DNA of 64,000 nucleotides from Maricurvus nonylphenolicus (GTDB lineage: Bacteria > Pseudomonadota > Gammaproteobacteria > Pseudomonadales > Cellvibrionaceae): the NCBI RefSeq assembly GCF_042854845.1, contig NZ_AP031498.1:4898001-4962000 (forward strand). Reading direction: 5' to 3'. Made by a program: the position numbers and the translations under genes. Numbering within the stretch: the stretch's first letter is position 1; each line of letters starts with the position of its first letter. Positions 18,422 to 26,876 of the stretch are shown piece by piece. The notes below the pieces were generated by a model. The model was given only the letters and a program-made list of their open reading frames with translations. It made no database searches and was not told the origin of the DNA.

Positions 18422-18473
18422 AGTCAAGCTACAATTGCATGACAAATAACCAGCAGCAGCCCCGGAGACACCT

Positions 18474-18998
18474 ATGAAATGGGCCGAACACGCCGACAAC
18501 CCCTGCGCCATTGCCAAAACCCTGGCGGTGATTGGCGAGAGCTGGAGCCTGTTGATCCTGCGCAACTGCTTTCTGGGCACCCGCCGCTTTGAAGAATTCC
18601 AGCAACAGCTGGGCATGACCCGCCATGTACTCACAGACCGGCTCAAGCATCTGGTGGAACACGAGGTTTTAAAGAAGGTCCCCTACGGAGAAAGCAGCCG
18701 CCGATTTGAATACCGCCTGACTGAACGCGGCAAAGGCCTGTATCCGGTCATCATGTCGTTAGTAGATTGGGGTAACCAATGGATGGTTGAAGCTGGCGAG
18801 GAGCCCATTATTCATATCCACCAAACCTGCGGTCAGCGTACACGCCCGGTGATGAGTTGTTCTGCTTGTGGCGAGGAATTAAATCCTAAAGATGTCACAG
18901 CGGTTGCAGGTAAGCCATTGCAGTCATTGCAAGCGCAGTATGAAGAAGAGGAACTGGCGGCGAAGATTGGTTATCAGCCTCCTGCCGCTAACGCTTAA
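18474..18998 (+). CDS. HxlR-family winged-helix transcriptional regulator
   Basis: A 174-residue protein with an HxlR domain at 1-105: C11 in NPCAIAKTL, the GESWSLLILR helix and the RHVLTDRLKHL recognition region. A C-terminal extension holds C119, C129 and C132 (TCGQ, CSACGEEL), which could bind a metal or serve as redox switch; such tails are seen in some HxlR proteins. It probably controls itself and the divergent molybdopterin enzyme through the three upstream palindromes. A GGAGA ribosome site lies 5 bases before the ATG. Confidence 0.92.
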   Translation: MKWAEHADNPCAIAKTLAVIGESWSLLILRNCFLGTRRFEEFQQQLGMTRHVLTDRLKHLVEHEVLKKVPYGESSRRFEYRLTERGKGLYPVIMSLVDWGNQWMVEAGEEPIIHIHQTCGQRTRPVMSCSACGEELNPKDVTAVAGKPLQSLQAQYEEEELAAKIGYQPPAANA

Positions 18999-19080
18999 CA
19001 GGCATTTTATCGTAACACTTTAGCCCTTCGGGATTGTGTTGCTAATCAATGAAGTAAATAAAGGGTAATTCAATAAGAAC

Positions 19081-19124
19081 ATCCACAGTTATCTTGGATG
19101 ATCGACTGAGGAAGCTGTGGATAA
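19081..19124. repeat. Dispersed intergenic repeat, copy A
   Basis: ATCCACAG (19081-19088), 26 bases, then CTGTGGAT (19115-19122) and AA. The right arm reads TGTGGATAA, the complement of a perfect DnaA box. The same geometry is found at 61856, 62070 and 62798. It lies between the HxlR gene end and the GTPase gene end. A further small hairpin GCCACG-AGAAC-CGTGGC follows at 19135-19151. Confidence 0.7.
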
Positions 19125-19178
19125 CAGGCGCAAAGCCACGAGAACCGTGGCCTTAGATAACGCGACTAAAAAACAACC

Positions 19179-20207
19179 TTAGCTATTCACGCACGCCAAC
19201 AGTTGCTCATGCCATTGCTCTTCGCATTCAGGGGCAATGATTTCGATACGACTTTCCAGACAATCATCCAGCTCCATTTCGGTTAAGGCGTCAGGAGTCA
19301 GGTTGTAACCAAAGATACCGTCTTCGGTAATAAACACCGCCTTCATTCGCTCGACCACCAAACCGCTGAGGAAGCTAAACAATTTAGTTCTGTCAAAAAC
19401 CAGTTCCGGGTCAAAGCGCCAACCTACAGAGCGGAAGCCTTCGCCTTCATTTTCAACCTTGAGATAACCGCTGTCAGGAATCGGCTGTTCATTAATGTTC
19501 TCGCCTGCCTGCGTTTCATGATGGTGATGGTGGTGATGCAGATGGGCAACGGCAGCGGTTTTACCGCGTAAGATATTCGGTGACATCCGTCCCTGCTCGG
19601 CAAACAGAACACTGACAGAGTCATCCTCTTGATTAACCGGGCGAGCATTCACATAGTCAACCAAACGCTCTTTATCCCCCGCCTCATACAAGTCTTGTTT
19701 ATTGCCTACCACAACATCGGCAATATCGATTTGCTGATTAAAGGTGTTATGTTCCGTGTAACGGGAATCGGTCAGTTTACGGGCATCCACCAGCGTGACA
19801 ATTTTCTCGACGCTTAACACGGTTTGATAATGTTCCGCCAATAAGACTTCCAGCACTTCCACTGGATGACCAAGGCCAGTAGGTTCGATCAACAAACGAT
19901 CGGGTTTGGCCTTTTGCAGTAATTGGTTTAAGGCAATATTCATCGGCAGGCCTGCGGCACAGCACATGCAGCCGCCGGGTACTTCACGGATAAATACACC
20001 GCTGCCTTCAGAATGCTGGCCACCGAACAGGCTGCCGTCGATACCAATCTCCCCAAATTCATTAACCAGTACCGCCCAACGCTCGGACTCAGGTTTGTAC
20101 TTGAGTAGATTTAAAATAGCAGAGGTTTTTCCGGCGCCTAAAAAGCCGGTAATGATATTGGTGGGGACAGCCTGAATGGCTTTATCGTTTTGCGAATGGT
20201 TGCTCAT
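19179..20207 (-). CDS. COG0523 (CobW-like) GTPase, probable zinc metallochaperone
   Basis: A 342-residue P-loop GTPase. GFLGAGKT is at 21-28, the family-defining metal motif C80-M-C82-C83 (GGCMCC) follows, EPTGLGHP is switch-like and NKQD (169-172) gives guanine specificity. A histidine run (H222, H224-H230) can bind metal. In bacteria such proteins next to Zur-controlled paralogues deliver zinc under starvation (ZigA/ZagA type). It is the last gene of the merC-like/hisI/GTPase operon, 38 bases after hisI, below a Zur-like box. Confidence 0.93.
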   Translation of the reverse strand: MSNHSQNDKAIQAVPTNIITGFLGAGKTSAILNLLKYKPESERWAVLVNEFGEIGIDGSLFGGQHSEGSGVFIREVPGGCMCCAAGLPMNIALNQLLQKAKPDRLLIEPTGLGHPVEVLEVLLAEHYQTVLSVEKIVTLVDARKLTDSRYTEHNTFNQQIDIADVVVGNKQDLYEAGDKERLVDYVNARPVNQEDDSVSVLFAEQGRMSPNILRGKTAAVAHLHHHHHHHETQAGENINEQPIPDSGYLKVENEGEGFRSVGWRFDPELVFDRTKLFSFLSGLVVERMKAVFITEDGIFGYNLTPDALTEMELDDCLESRIEIIAPECEEQWHEQLLACVNS

Positions 20208-20245
20208 GGGGAAAACTGTATTGTGGCAGCCCCCAGGTCGTGAGA

Positions 20246-20665
20246 CTAGGGTGCTGAACTGGTGATAGACACTACACGCTGACGCGCATCAACTTCATAA
20301 TAAAAACAATGTTTGCGGCCGGTATGGCAAGCAGGGCCGGTTTGCTCAACCAGGCACAAGAGGCAATCGCCATCACAATCAAAGTGCATCGATTGCAACA
20401 CCTGGAAGTGGCCACTGGTTTCACCTTTAAGCCAAAACTGTTCACGGCTGCGAGACCAGTAAACCATTTTACCGCTCTCAAGGGTTTTCTCAATTGCCGC
20501 CTTATTCATCCAGGCCATCATCAAGACCTCACGGGTAGAGGCCTCTTGCGTAATCACCGGGATTAATCCCTGCTCATTGAACGCCAGCTCATCAATCACC
20601 TCATCCAGAGCAAGTGTACTGCCCTGGGTTAAGGTCTCGCGCTCAACGAAGTAGTCACGTTTCAC
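20246..20665 (-). CDS. hisI: Phosphoribosyl-AMP cyclohydrolase
   Basis: A 139-residue zinc and magnesium enzyme of histidine biosynthesis that opens the ring of phosphoribosyl-AMP. The core motifs YWSRSREQFWLKGETSG, the D-C-D-G-D metal site and GPACHTGRKHCFY zinc ligands are intact. It starts with GTG that overlaps the stop of the merC-like gene by one base (TAGTG), indicating translational coupling. Its place in a putative Zur operon, away from other his genes, suggests a zinc-starvation backup copy rather than the housekeeping one. This is inference; another hisI would be expected elsewhere. Confidence 0.93.
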   Translation of the reverse strand: MKRDYFVERETLTQGSTLALDEVIDELAFNEQGLIPVITQEASTREVLMMAWMNKAAIEKTLESGKMVYWSRSREQFWLKGETSGHFQVLQSMHFDCDGDCLLCLVEQTGPACHTGRKHCFYYEVDARQRVVSITSSAP

Positions 20666-21084
20666 TAGGCGGCCGCCTTAGTATTGGATGAGCACTCACA
20701 ATCTTTATCGATTTGGCATAGCTTAAAATTTTGGAAGTGGCCGAAGGCAATGATACTGGAACCAACCAACGTCAAAACGCGCTCGCCCATCTCGCCAAAC
20801 CAGTCGTGACCAAAGATCGCACTGATAAATAATACGCTAAGGCCTGTCCCGACAAAGAAACCCAACCGATAACGTTGATGCTGCTTACAACCCAGAAACA
20901 TAGCAAAGGCACTGACAGGGATTACCACAACCAGTAACCACAGGTGCAAGGCCTCACCGGTTAACGCAGGCAGCGCCAAGGTCGGTAAGTAGACCACCAA
21001 TAAAGGCACAGCCAGACAATGAAGCGCACAGAGGAGTGACAGGCTAATAGCCGCCTTATCAGAATAGGCCTGGATCGTTTTCAT
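20665..21084 (-). CDS. MerC-domain inner-membrane protein
   Basis: A 139-residue protein with about four membrane segments and the MerC-type first helix carrying C19 and C23 (CALHCLAVP). The tail has further cysteines (CQIDKDCEC). MerC proteins are known as mercury importers, but no merA, merR, merT or merP is nearby. As first gene of a likely Zur-controlled operon with hisI and a COG0523 GTPase, it more probably handles zinc or another divalent metal. The start lacks a strong ribosome site. Confidence 0.82.
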   Translation of the reverse strand: MKTIQAYSDKAAISLSLLCALHCLAVPLLVVYLPTLALPALTGEALHLWLLVVVIPVSAFAMFLGCKQHQRYRLGFFVGTGLSVLFISAIFGHDWFGEMGERVLTLVGSSIIAFGHFQNFKLCQIDKDCECSSNTKAAA

Positions 21085-21130
21085 ACCGCTGGAAATGCCC
21101 TGTAACAGGTTAAGACGTGGAAACGCAAGA

Positions 21131-21145
21131 TGTTATAACATAACA
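21131..21145 (-). promoter_or_regulatory. Zur-like operator
   Basis: TGTTATAACATAACA is a perfect palindrome with 6-bp arms and 3-base centre, 47 bases upstream of the merC-like start. It closely resembles the gammaproteobacterial Zur box core GTTATA-n-TATAAC (one mismatch). Zur represses with zinc, which fits the gene content downstream. Confidence 0.72.
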
Positions 21146-21204
21146 GAAAGAGTGTAAAGAAACCCGCAAGTTACCGGCAATTGGCATACTTTTCATAAGG
21201 TTAT

Positions 21205-22743
21205 CTAGCGATCTTGCCGTGTTGGCAGTCTGACGGTAAACGTAGAGCCCTTGCCAATTTCGCTCTCAACGCTGATTCGGCCATGGTGCAGCTCCACCAA
21301 CCGGAAGGACAGCGGCAACCCCAAACCAGTGCTCTGGATCATCACCTCTTTATTTAGGTTGCTGTGGACATGATTGTAGGGGTCGAACAGTTTGGGGAAA
21401 TCCTCTTCAGCAATGCCTATACCGGTATCGCGCACGGCAATGGATACGCTGTGTTCACTTCGCTTCACCAGAGAAATCTCAACATGGCCTCGTTCGGTAT
21501 ACTTAATACTGTTACTGATCAGGTTTAAAAAGACCTGCTGCATTTTTTTCTGGTCGGCCTCAATCAGCAGAGGCTCTTGCAGATGGTTGATCAGTTTCAA
21601 GCCGTGTTGCTCTACGGTTGCTTCGACATTATGGCAACAGGTGGAAACCAACAGGGATAAATCAAAGGTGGTCAAATCCAGTTCGACTTTCTCCGCTTCA
21701 ATTTTAGCAATATCCAGCAGCTCGTTAATCAAGTTAAGTAGATACTGGCCATTGTTGAGTACCCGCTCCAACCCTTCTTGAGAGCGCGACGACAGTTGTT
21801 CGGCTTCTTTATCCAATACTCTGCGGGTAAAACCAATCACAGAGTTGAGCGGTGTACGCAGCTCATGGCTCATATTGGACAGAAAAACACTTTTCGCGCG
21901 GTTAGCATTATTCGCTTCTTCCAAAGCAAACTCGACCTTTTCTTTTTCCTTTATTAAGTCCTGAGTTCTTTCGGCAACCTTGTTCTCAAGATCCTGGGTA
22001 AGGTCCAGCAACTCCTTCTCCGCACGCTCTTTTTCGCTGAAGAAGTGCTCCGATGAGGTGATAAACCGGTTGATGCCTTTCGTTAAGGTTTCAATTTCGT
22101 CATCTTTGCCATATCCCTGAATAAGAATACCTTTTGGTGAGTGCGGAGAGACTTTTTGTAATTGCCGGGTAATATTGGATAAACGCCGGGTAATAAGAAT
22201 ATGCACAATGCCGTAAACAATTGACATCAATAACAAGGTCCCCAGCAAACCCTGTTTGGCAATATAATTCATGCGGGTGAACAGAGGATCCAGTGAGGTT
22301 TCAATATCTACCTCAAAGATCAGCATACCGTAACTATTAGGCAGGAAACGCTCGTTGCTGAGCTTTCTTTTATAGGTTTTCGTGTGCGGTAAATTTAAGA
22401 GGCGCAAGAAAACCTGGTTCTCAGTATGGGCTTCCTCTCTCAGCGTCACTGACGACAAGATTTTTTTATCATCACTGATAATGGTTGCATGGGTAATATA
22501 GGGAAACTTACCCAACCCCACGAGAATGTTGTTGGCGTAATCTTTATCCAAATCAAATACCGCCTGCGTGGCCGGACTGGTCAGGCTATCGGCGATTTGA
22601 TCAAGATCATCTTCCAGTTGCTCCACCGCTTGCGGCATCTGAATAAACAGCAACGCCAGCAATAACCCAAGCGTGTAGATAATGCCCGCCGACGCTAGCG
22701 CTATCGCCAAATTTAATGAGAGCTTACTGGAGTTTAAAGACAT
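21205..22743 (-). CDS. Membrane sensor histidine kinase
   Basis: A 512-residue kinase. Membrane segments at about 11-34 and 164-184 enclose a periplasmic domain; a HAMP region (185-237) and coiled coil follow. The HisKA box has H293 in MSHELRTPLN, and the HATPase domain ends with GTGLGLPLS-type and GKGSTFTVRLP motifs. Its ATG lies inside the end of the preceding periplasmic binding protein gene (20-base overlap), so sensor and binding protein are made together. No response regulator or receiver domain is encoded nearby. Confidence 0.93.
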   Translation of the reverse strand: MSLNSSKLSLNLAIALASAGIIYTLGLLLALLFIQMPQAVEQLEDDLDQIADSLTSPATQAVFDLDKDYANNILVGLGKFPYITHATIISDDKKILSSVTLREEAHTENQVFLRLLNLPHTKTYKRKLSNERFLPNSYGMLIFEVDIETSLDPLFTRMNYIAKQGLLGTLLLMSIVYGIVHILITRRLSNITRQLQKVSPHSPKGILIQGYGKDDEIETLTKGINRFITSSEHFFSEKERAEKELLDLTQDLENKVAERTQDLIKEKEKVEFALEEANNANRAKSVFLSNMSHELRTPLNSVIGFTRRVLDKEAEQLSSRSQEGLERVLNNGQYLLNLINELLDIAKIEAEKVELDLTTFDLSLLVSTCCHNVEATVEQHGLKLINHLQEPLLIEADQKKMQQVFLNLISNSIKYTERGHVEISLVKRSEHSVSIAVRDTGIGIAEEDFPKLFDPYNHVHSNLNKEVMIQSTGLGLPLSFRLVELHHGRISVESEIGKGSTFTVRLPTRQDR

Positions 22744-23620
22744 AGTGACGAATCGCCGCTTCGGATTCAGGAGTCATATTATAGGCTGGCAAATCAATCC
22801 GCTGCCGCTGTTGCAAATTGGCCTGCGCCAAAGCCGTCGCCACGGCACTGTTGGCTTCGAGTAACGTTTGCAATTTGCCCGTGCGATACAGAGCTTGCAT
22901 GCCCTCTGTTAACGCCTGATGAATTTCTGGGTATTTAGGGCTAACAAATATATAAATGGCGAAGGGATAGTAAACCAGTAATGCCTTATCCACAGCCAGG
23001 TTAGGGAATTGCTGGCTAAAAATGCGGTGCTCTTCATAGGCTTCGAACAAGCCACGGGAATATAAATCAAATCGGCCTTTGGCCGCCATACCAAAAAGAT
23101 TCTTGTAGGAACTTTCAATAACGTTAAAGCCCGCATTGCGCCAGATATCAATATCTGACCAGGCGGTCCCCTGCCCGATGCTGTATTGCTGCAACATCTT
23201 GAGATTACGCACCCCATTCAGCTCAGCCTGCAGCTCCGAGCGCATCAATATCAAGCGGTAACCACTGCCCAGCCCCAGGTAAATCGGCACTCGTACCGGC
23301 AAAAAGCGCTCTTCAAACGTCTTACTGGTGCCCTGAATAGCCACATTAAAGCGCTTGCCTTCATCCAGATAACTCATGCGCCGCGCTTGGTTCATAAGGT
23401 CTTCATAGATGCTGAAGGTATAGTCAACGCCACTGGCCTCCAGGGCCTGCCTCATCATCTCAATACGGTATTGGCCCAGGGCATCGCCTTTTTTGGTGCT
23501 GTCCATACCGAACACCACAGCCAGAGGCTGTGCAGCCCCAACGCCCCCGCAAAACAACAGGCAAAGCCATAGAGGAGTAAAAAAACGCTTAATAAACATA
23601 GTGTTACAGGAAACCATCAT
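22724..23620 (-). CDS. Periplasmic binding protein coupled to the histidine kinase
   Basis: A 298-residue exported protein with a hydrophobic signal (FFTPLWLCLLFCGGVGAAQ). The body resembles family 3 solute-binding proteins (MRQALEASGVDYTFSIYE, GQGTAWSDI, C-terminal YRTGKLQTLLEANS). The overlap with the kinase gene suggests it presents a ligand to the kinase's periplasmic domain. The first ATG is at 23620; an internal ATG at 23599 would give a more typical signal peptide, and neither has a clear ribosome site. Confidence 0.82.
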   Translation of the reverse strand: MMVSCNTMFIKRFFTPLWLCLLFCGGVGAAQPLAVVFGMDSTKKGDALGQYRIEMMRQALEASGVDYTFSIYEDLMNQARRMSYLDEGKRFNVAIQGTSKTFEERFLPVRVPIYLGLGSGYRLILMRSELQAELNGVRNLKMLQQYSIGQGTAWSDIDIWRNAGFNVIESSYKNLFGMAAKGRFDLYSRGLFEAYEEHRIFSQQFPNLAVDKALLVYYPFAIYIFVSPKYPEIHQALTEGMQALYRTGKLQTLLEANSAVATALAQANLQQRQRIDLPAYNMTPESEAAIRHYVFKLQ

Positions 23621-23816
23621 TGCTAGATAGCTTAGCAGACTTGGACAGCTTTGGGAGCGGGCTTAGGCGCAGATTTAGCGGCAGAAAAATAAGCCCAGAG
23701 CGCTTTATAGGGACAGGCATGTAAACCGCCAGAACGGCGGTAGAGGGGGATAACGATATTTATATACCGCGCCAATCACAACTTTCGATCAACGCGGTTT
23801 GTATGCAGGTAAAGAA

Positions 23817-24350
23817 TTACTCGCCAATAACAATAACGTTATCGCAAGATTCACCTTTTAACTCACACAATGCTCGGTAAACTTTCAGAATCGTTCGAGC
23901 ATCAACCATGCTGGTCACATCACCATTCTCATCAACATTAACATTACTGCCAAATACAGCAAACCAGGCTACAGCGTCTTCTTTTGCGTCTTCAGCAACC
24001 GTCAAGGTGTGCAGGGAGTGAGCCGGCTCAAACAGATAGGAACCGGCTTTGTTAATTTTGTCCGGGTATTCCTTATAAAACCACTCACCGGATTGCGTCA
24101 CCGCAAATACAGGCCCGGTATGGTAATGGGTATCAATACAGAAACCCGGCTTAAAGCGATTTCTTACCACCCATAAGTTCTGGTTGATATCCACATGCAG
24201 CAGCTGTAACTGCGAGCCATCGGGCAGGTCTACCCAGGGGAGATCTTCTTCCAACAATAAAATAGCTTCAGTAGCGTGGTCTTTGGATACCACACCGCCA
24301 GATTGCATGCTGGCCAATAATTCCAGTATAGGTGTTTGATTGTCGGTCAT
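23817..24350 (-). CDS. Cupin-domain protein (2,4'-dihydroxyacetophenone dioxygenase-like), paralogue 1
   Basis: A 177-residue cupin. The first cupin motif shows as GFCIDTHYHTGPVFAVTQSGE (G-x5-H-x-H-x4), and the second as PAHSLHTL. Relatives include 2,4'-dihydroxyacetophenone dioxygenase, an iron enzyme that cleaves a carbon-carbon bond, but the function here is unproven. The gene at 31006 encodes a near-copy. The ATG at 24350 has a GGGAG ribosome site and matches the paralogue's start, so the 5-codon longer frame is rejected. It is monocistronic. Confidence 0.86.
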   Translation of the reverse strand: MTDNQTPILELLASMQSGGVVSKDHATEAILLLEEDLPWVDLPDGSQLQLLHVDINQNLWVVRNRFKPGFCIDTHYHTGPVFAVTQSGEWFYKEYPDKINKAGSYLFEPAHSLHTLTVAEDAKEDAVAWFAVFGSNVNVDENGDVTSMVDARTILKVYRALCELKGESCDNVIVIGE

Positions 24351-24695
24351 GGCTATATCTCCCATATGTATACCTTATGTTGTAGAGATTCTTAGCCAAA
24401 CCCAGACGGTAATCCATGACCGCCGAGGTCATAGTAATGAGGTATGTCGATGCCCTATGCTTGAACCCTGCCAATATTTAATTAGCTAACCGATTGTTTC
24501 TCTGGAAGAGAAAATCACCAACTCTCTCTTGTCGGGATAGGATTAACGTAGATTGATACTTTGATCATTGCCGATCCCTTTGCAGTCACTGCAAAGGGAG
24601 CTTTTCTTGGTTATAAGGGACCATTATCCAGAGCATAGAAAAGCTGCTAGCATTACCCTGAGTAAGTGCTTTTAGAAGATGATGTAATCAGTACC
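24351..24695. other. Intergenic region with a 25-base perfect palindrome
   Basis: About 340 bases between the divergent cupin and MBL genes without a convincing ORF. It contains TCCCTTTGCAGT-C-ACTGCAAAGGGA at 24575-24599, a perfect palindrome. On the plus strand this is followed by GCTTTTC, so it could end a small RNA; it could equally be an operator. Nothing else was recognised. Confidence 0.5.
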
Positions 24696-25442
24696 ATGAA
24701 GATCCACCAAGTCAAAACCCGCCTGGTTAACAGCTATATTGTCGAATACCCGGATCGCCTGCTGGTGGTGGATGTAGCCATTAAGTGCCACCGCTATGTA
24801 CTGGGTTTTATTGAGCAACACTTAAACCGCCCGATTAGCGATGTCGACCTGGTGATCTGCACCCACGATGATGCGGACCATATGGGTGGCATTGCCGCAC
24901 TGGCCAAACTCTGCGGCGCCGACGTTGCCCTGCCCCATGCCTCCGGCAGGGGTCATCACAAGCTGGCCAACAACCCAACCGGTTTTTTAACCCGTTTTCG
25001 TACCAGCTTCCGCGAAAGCTTTCGGGCCCGAGCCTGGGATATGTATTTCAATAAAGATCGCTCCCGCGCGGCCGCCAAACAGCCCAAGCTGGAGAAAACC
25101 GCTGAAGATTCCAGCGCAAACACCAAGCTTGCAGCCGATTACCGCCTTATCGGTGGTCAATCTCTACCGGGGTTTGATGAATGGCAGGTACTGCACACAC
25201 CCGGCCATACCTGGGATAGCTGCTGTTACTTCCACCCGCACAGCAATAGCCTGATTACCGGGGATACCTTGTTGGGCAGCGGTAAGATCAACCGTTTGGT
25301 TGTACCGTCAATCTATTCCAGCCGCCGCCAGACACTGCGCACCCTCAACAAACTGTCCAAGCTGGAGATCAATACCGTCTATCCCGGCCATGGCAGTATT
25401 ATCTCTGGCTCAGGGCTGATAGGTCGTCATAACATGCCCTGA
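24696..25442 (+). CDS. MBL-fold metallo-hydrolase
   Basis: A 248-residue metallo-beta-lactamase-fold protein. The metal motif reads T56-H57-D58-D59-A60-D61-H62, i.e. H-x-D-x-D-H where most members have H-x-H-x-D-H. TPGHTWDS, ITGDTL and YPGHG supply the remaining ligands. Family members hydrolyse thioesters, lactones or other esters. A frame extension to a GTG at 24666 is possible, but the ATG at 24696 gives the usual start of the fold. No strong ribosome site is seen. It heads a plus-strand pair with the alcohol dehydrogenase at 25598. Confidence 0.87.
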   Translation: MKIHQVKTRLVNSYIVEYPDRLLVVDVAIKCHRYVLGFIEQHLNRPISDVDLVICTHDDADHMGGIAALAKLCGADVALPHASGRGHHKLANNPTGFLTRFRTSFRESFRARAWDMYFNKDRSRAAAKQPKLEKTAEDSSANTKLAADYRLIGGQSLPGFDEWQVLHTPGHTWDSCCYFHPHSNSLITGDTLLGSGKINRLVVPSIYSSRRQTLRTLNKLSKLEINTVYPGHGSIISGSGLIGRHNMP

Positions 25443-25597
25443 TTAGGCAAACGTAACATTCTTAACAGTGTTTCCGCCGCCACTCTCTACACTGCTATAG
25501 CTGGAGAGAAACGTTAATTAGAAGCGAATAAAAATTCGCCAAACACCGTTTCAATCAACTATTTGCAAGCACTAACCTCAGTGCCAGAGAGAGACCA

Positions 25598-26824
25598 ATG
25601 AGACAAACCCAAGCCACCCTGGCGGAGAAACTCCGCTTTAAAGTCCATGGTATAGAGCTTAAAGCCATGGGTCAGTTTATGAAGCTGATGAAAATGCGCG
25701 ATACCGACGTTTTTGTCGGTAGCAACGCCGTTGCTTCACTGGCTGATAAAATTGCCCAAGCCAAGCGCCAAAAGGTTTTAATCGTTACCACGGCCGGTGC
25801 GGTTAAACGTGGACAAATTCAATCTTTGATTGATGCCCTTACCGCCAAAGATATTGGTAGCGCGGTTTACGACGGCATTATTCCCGACCCCACCTACGAA
25901 ACCGTAAGACAGGGGTTAAAAGCACAGCAACAGCACAGCTGTGATTGCGTGGTTGCCTTTGGCGGTGGTTCAGCCATGGACGCCGCTAAAGCCATTGTGA
26001 TTGCCGCCACCAATGAAAAACCGGTAGAAAAACTGATTGGCATTCGTAAAGGCAAAAATAAACCCTTACCACTGTATGCCGTGCCCACGACATCGGGAAC
26101 TGCTTCAGAAGTTACGCCTGCGGCCGTGATCTCGGAAGACCATACCCATACCAAACGTTTTATTATCGACAGCCGCACCATTGCCCACGCTGCTGCACTT
26201 GATCCAACCCTTAGTGCTTCACTACCTGCAAGCATTACCGCGGAAACAGGTATGGATGCATTAACCCATGCGATCGAAGCTTATCTCAGCAAACTGGGGA
26301 CTGCCGAAACCGATGCCCACGCACTGGATGCGATCACGACTATTTTTAAACACTTGCCGATCGTTGTAGAAGATGGCGGCAACCTGGAATCCCGCGAAGC
26401 CATGGCCAAAGCATCGCTGATTGCGGGTAAAGCATTCCGCAAAGCGCCGCTGGGTTATGTGCATGCAATTTCGCATCAGCTGGGTGCAATTTATGGCACG
26501 CCTCACGGTTTAGGCAATGCCATATTGTTGCCGCTGGTGGTGGAATATTCCAAAGATGCCATAACTGAAAAACTGGCAGAGTTGGCCAAGGCATTAAATC
26601 TTAGCAGCGCCAATCAAAGCGAAGAGGTGTTGGCAAATCTGGTTGTGGATGCGTTAAAAGAACTTAATCAACGTATTCATATTCCGGCCAAAGCAGAAGC
26701 CTTAAAGGCTGAAGACTTACCCACAATCGCCAAACGCGCCTATGCAGAGGCTCTGGATATCCATGCGGCACCAAAATATATGGGCAAAAAGGATATCGTT
26801 AGCCTACTGGAAAAACTGTTATAA
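25598..26824 (+). CDS. Iron-containing alcohol dehydrogenase
   Basis: A 408-residue group III (iron-type) alcohol dehydrogenase. The NAD-binding FGGGSAMDAAKA is at 121-132, and the metal region GMDALTHAIEAY plus the HQLGAIYGTPHGLGNA segment carry the aspartate and histidine ligands. It interconverts an alcohol and aldehyde or ketone with NAD(P). A GAGAGA ribosome site precedes the ATG. A second, divergent iron-type dehydrogenase is at 41673. The gene ends in a shared terminator with the convergent GMC gene. Confidence 0.93.
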   Translation: MRQTQATLAEKLRFKVHGIELKAMGQFMKLMKMRDTDVFVGSNAVASLADKIAQAKRQKVLIVTTAGAVKRGQIQSLIDALTAKDIGSAVYDGIIPDPTYETVRQGLKAQQQHSCDCVVAFGGGSAMDAAKAIVIAATNEKPVEKLIGIRKGKNKPLPLYAVPTTSGTASEVTPAAVISEDHTHTKRFIIDSRTIAHAAALDPTLSASLPASITAETGMDALTHAIEAYLSKLGTAETDAHALDAITTIFKHLPIVVEDGGNLESREAMAKASLIAGKAFRKAPLGYVHAISHQLGAIYGTPHGLGNAILLPLVVEYSKDAITEKLAELAKALNLSSANQSEEVLANLVVDALKELNQRIHIPAKAEALKAEDLPTIAKRAYAEALDIHAAPKYMGKKDIVSLLEKLL

Positions 26825-26831
26825 ACCGTTA

Positions 26832-26876
26832 ATAAATAGCCAGCCGATGTGACACAGGCTGGCTATTTATATTTTT
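26832..26876. terminator. Bidirectional rho-independent terminator
   Basis: A perfect 14-bp stem, ATAAATAGCCAGCC at 26832-26845 and GGCTGGCTATTTAT at 26857-26870, with an 11-base loop. ATTTTT follows on the plus strand and A/T-rich sequence on the minus strand. It sits exactly between two converging genes. Confidence 0.88.

Noticed and set aside
20665..21084. Mercury-resistance locus because of the MerC-type protein
   Set aside because: No merR, merT, merP or merA is present. The Zur-like box and coupled hisI and COG0523 genes fit zinc better.
23817..24350. Firm naming of the cupins as 2,4'-dihydroxyacetophenone dioxygenase
   Set aside because: Only fold-level similarity can be claimed from the motifs; the substrate is not visible, so the name is kept as a likeness.
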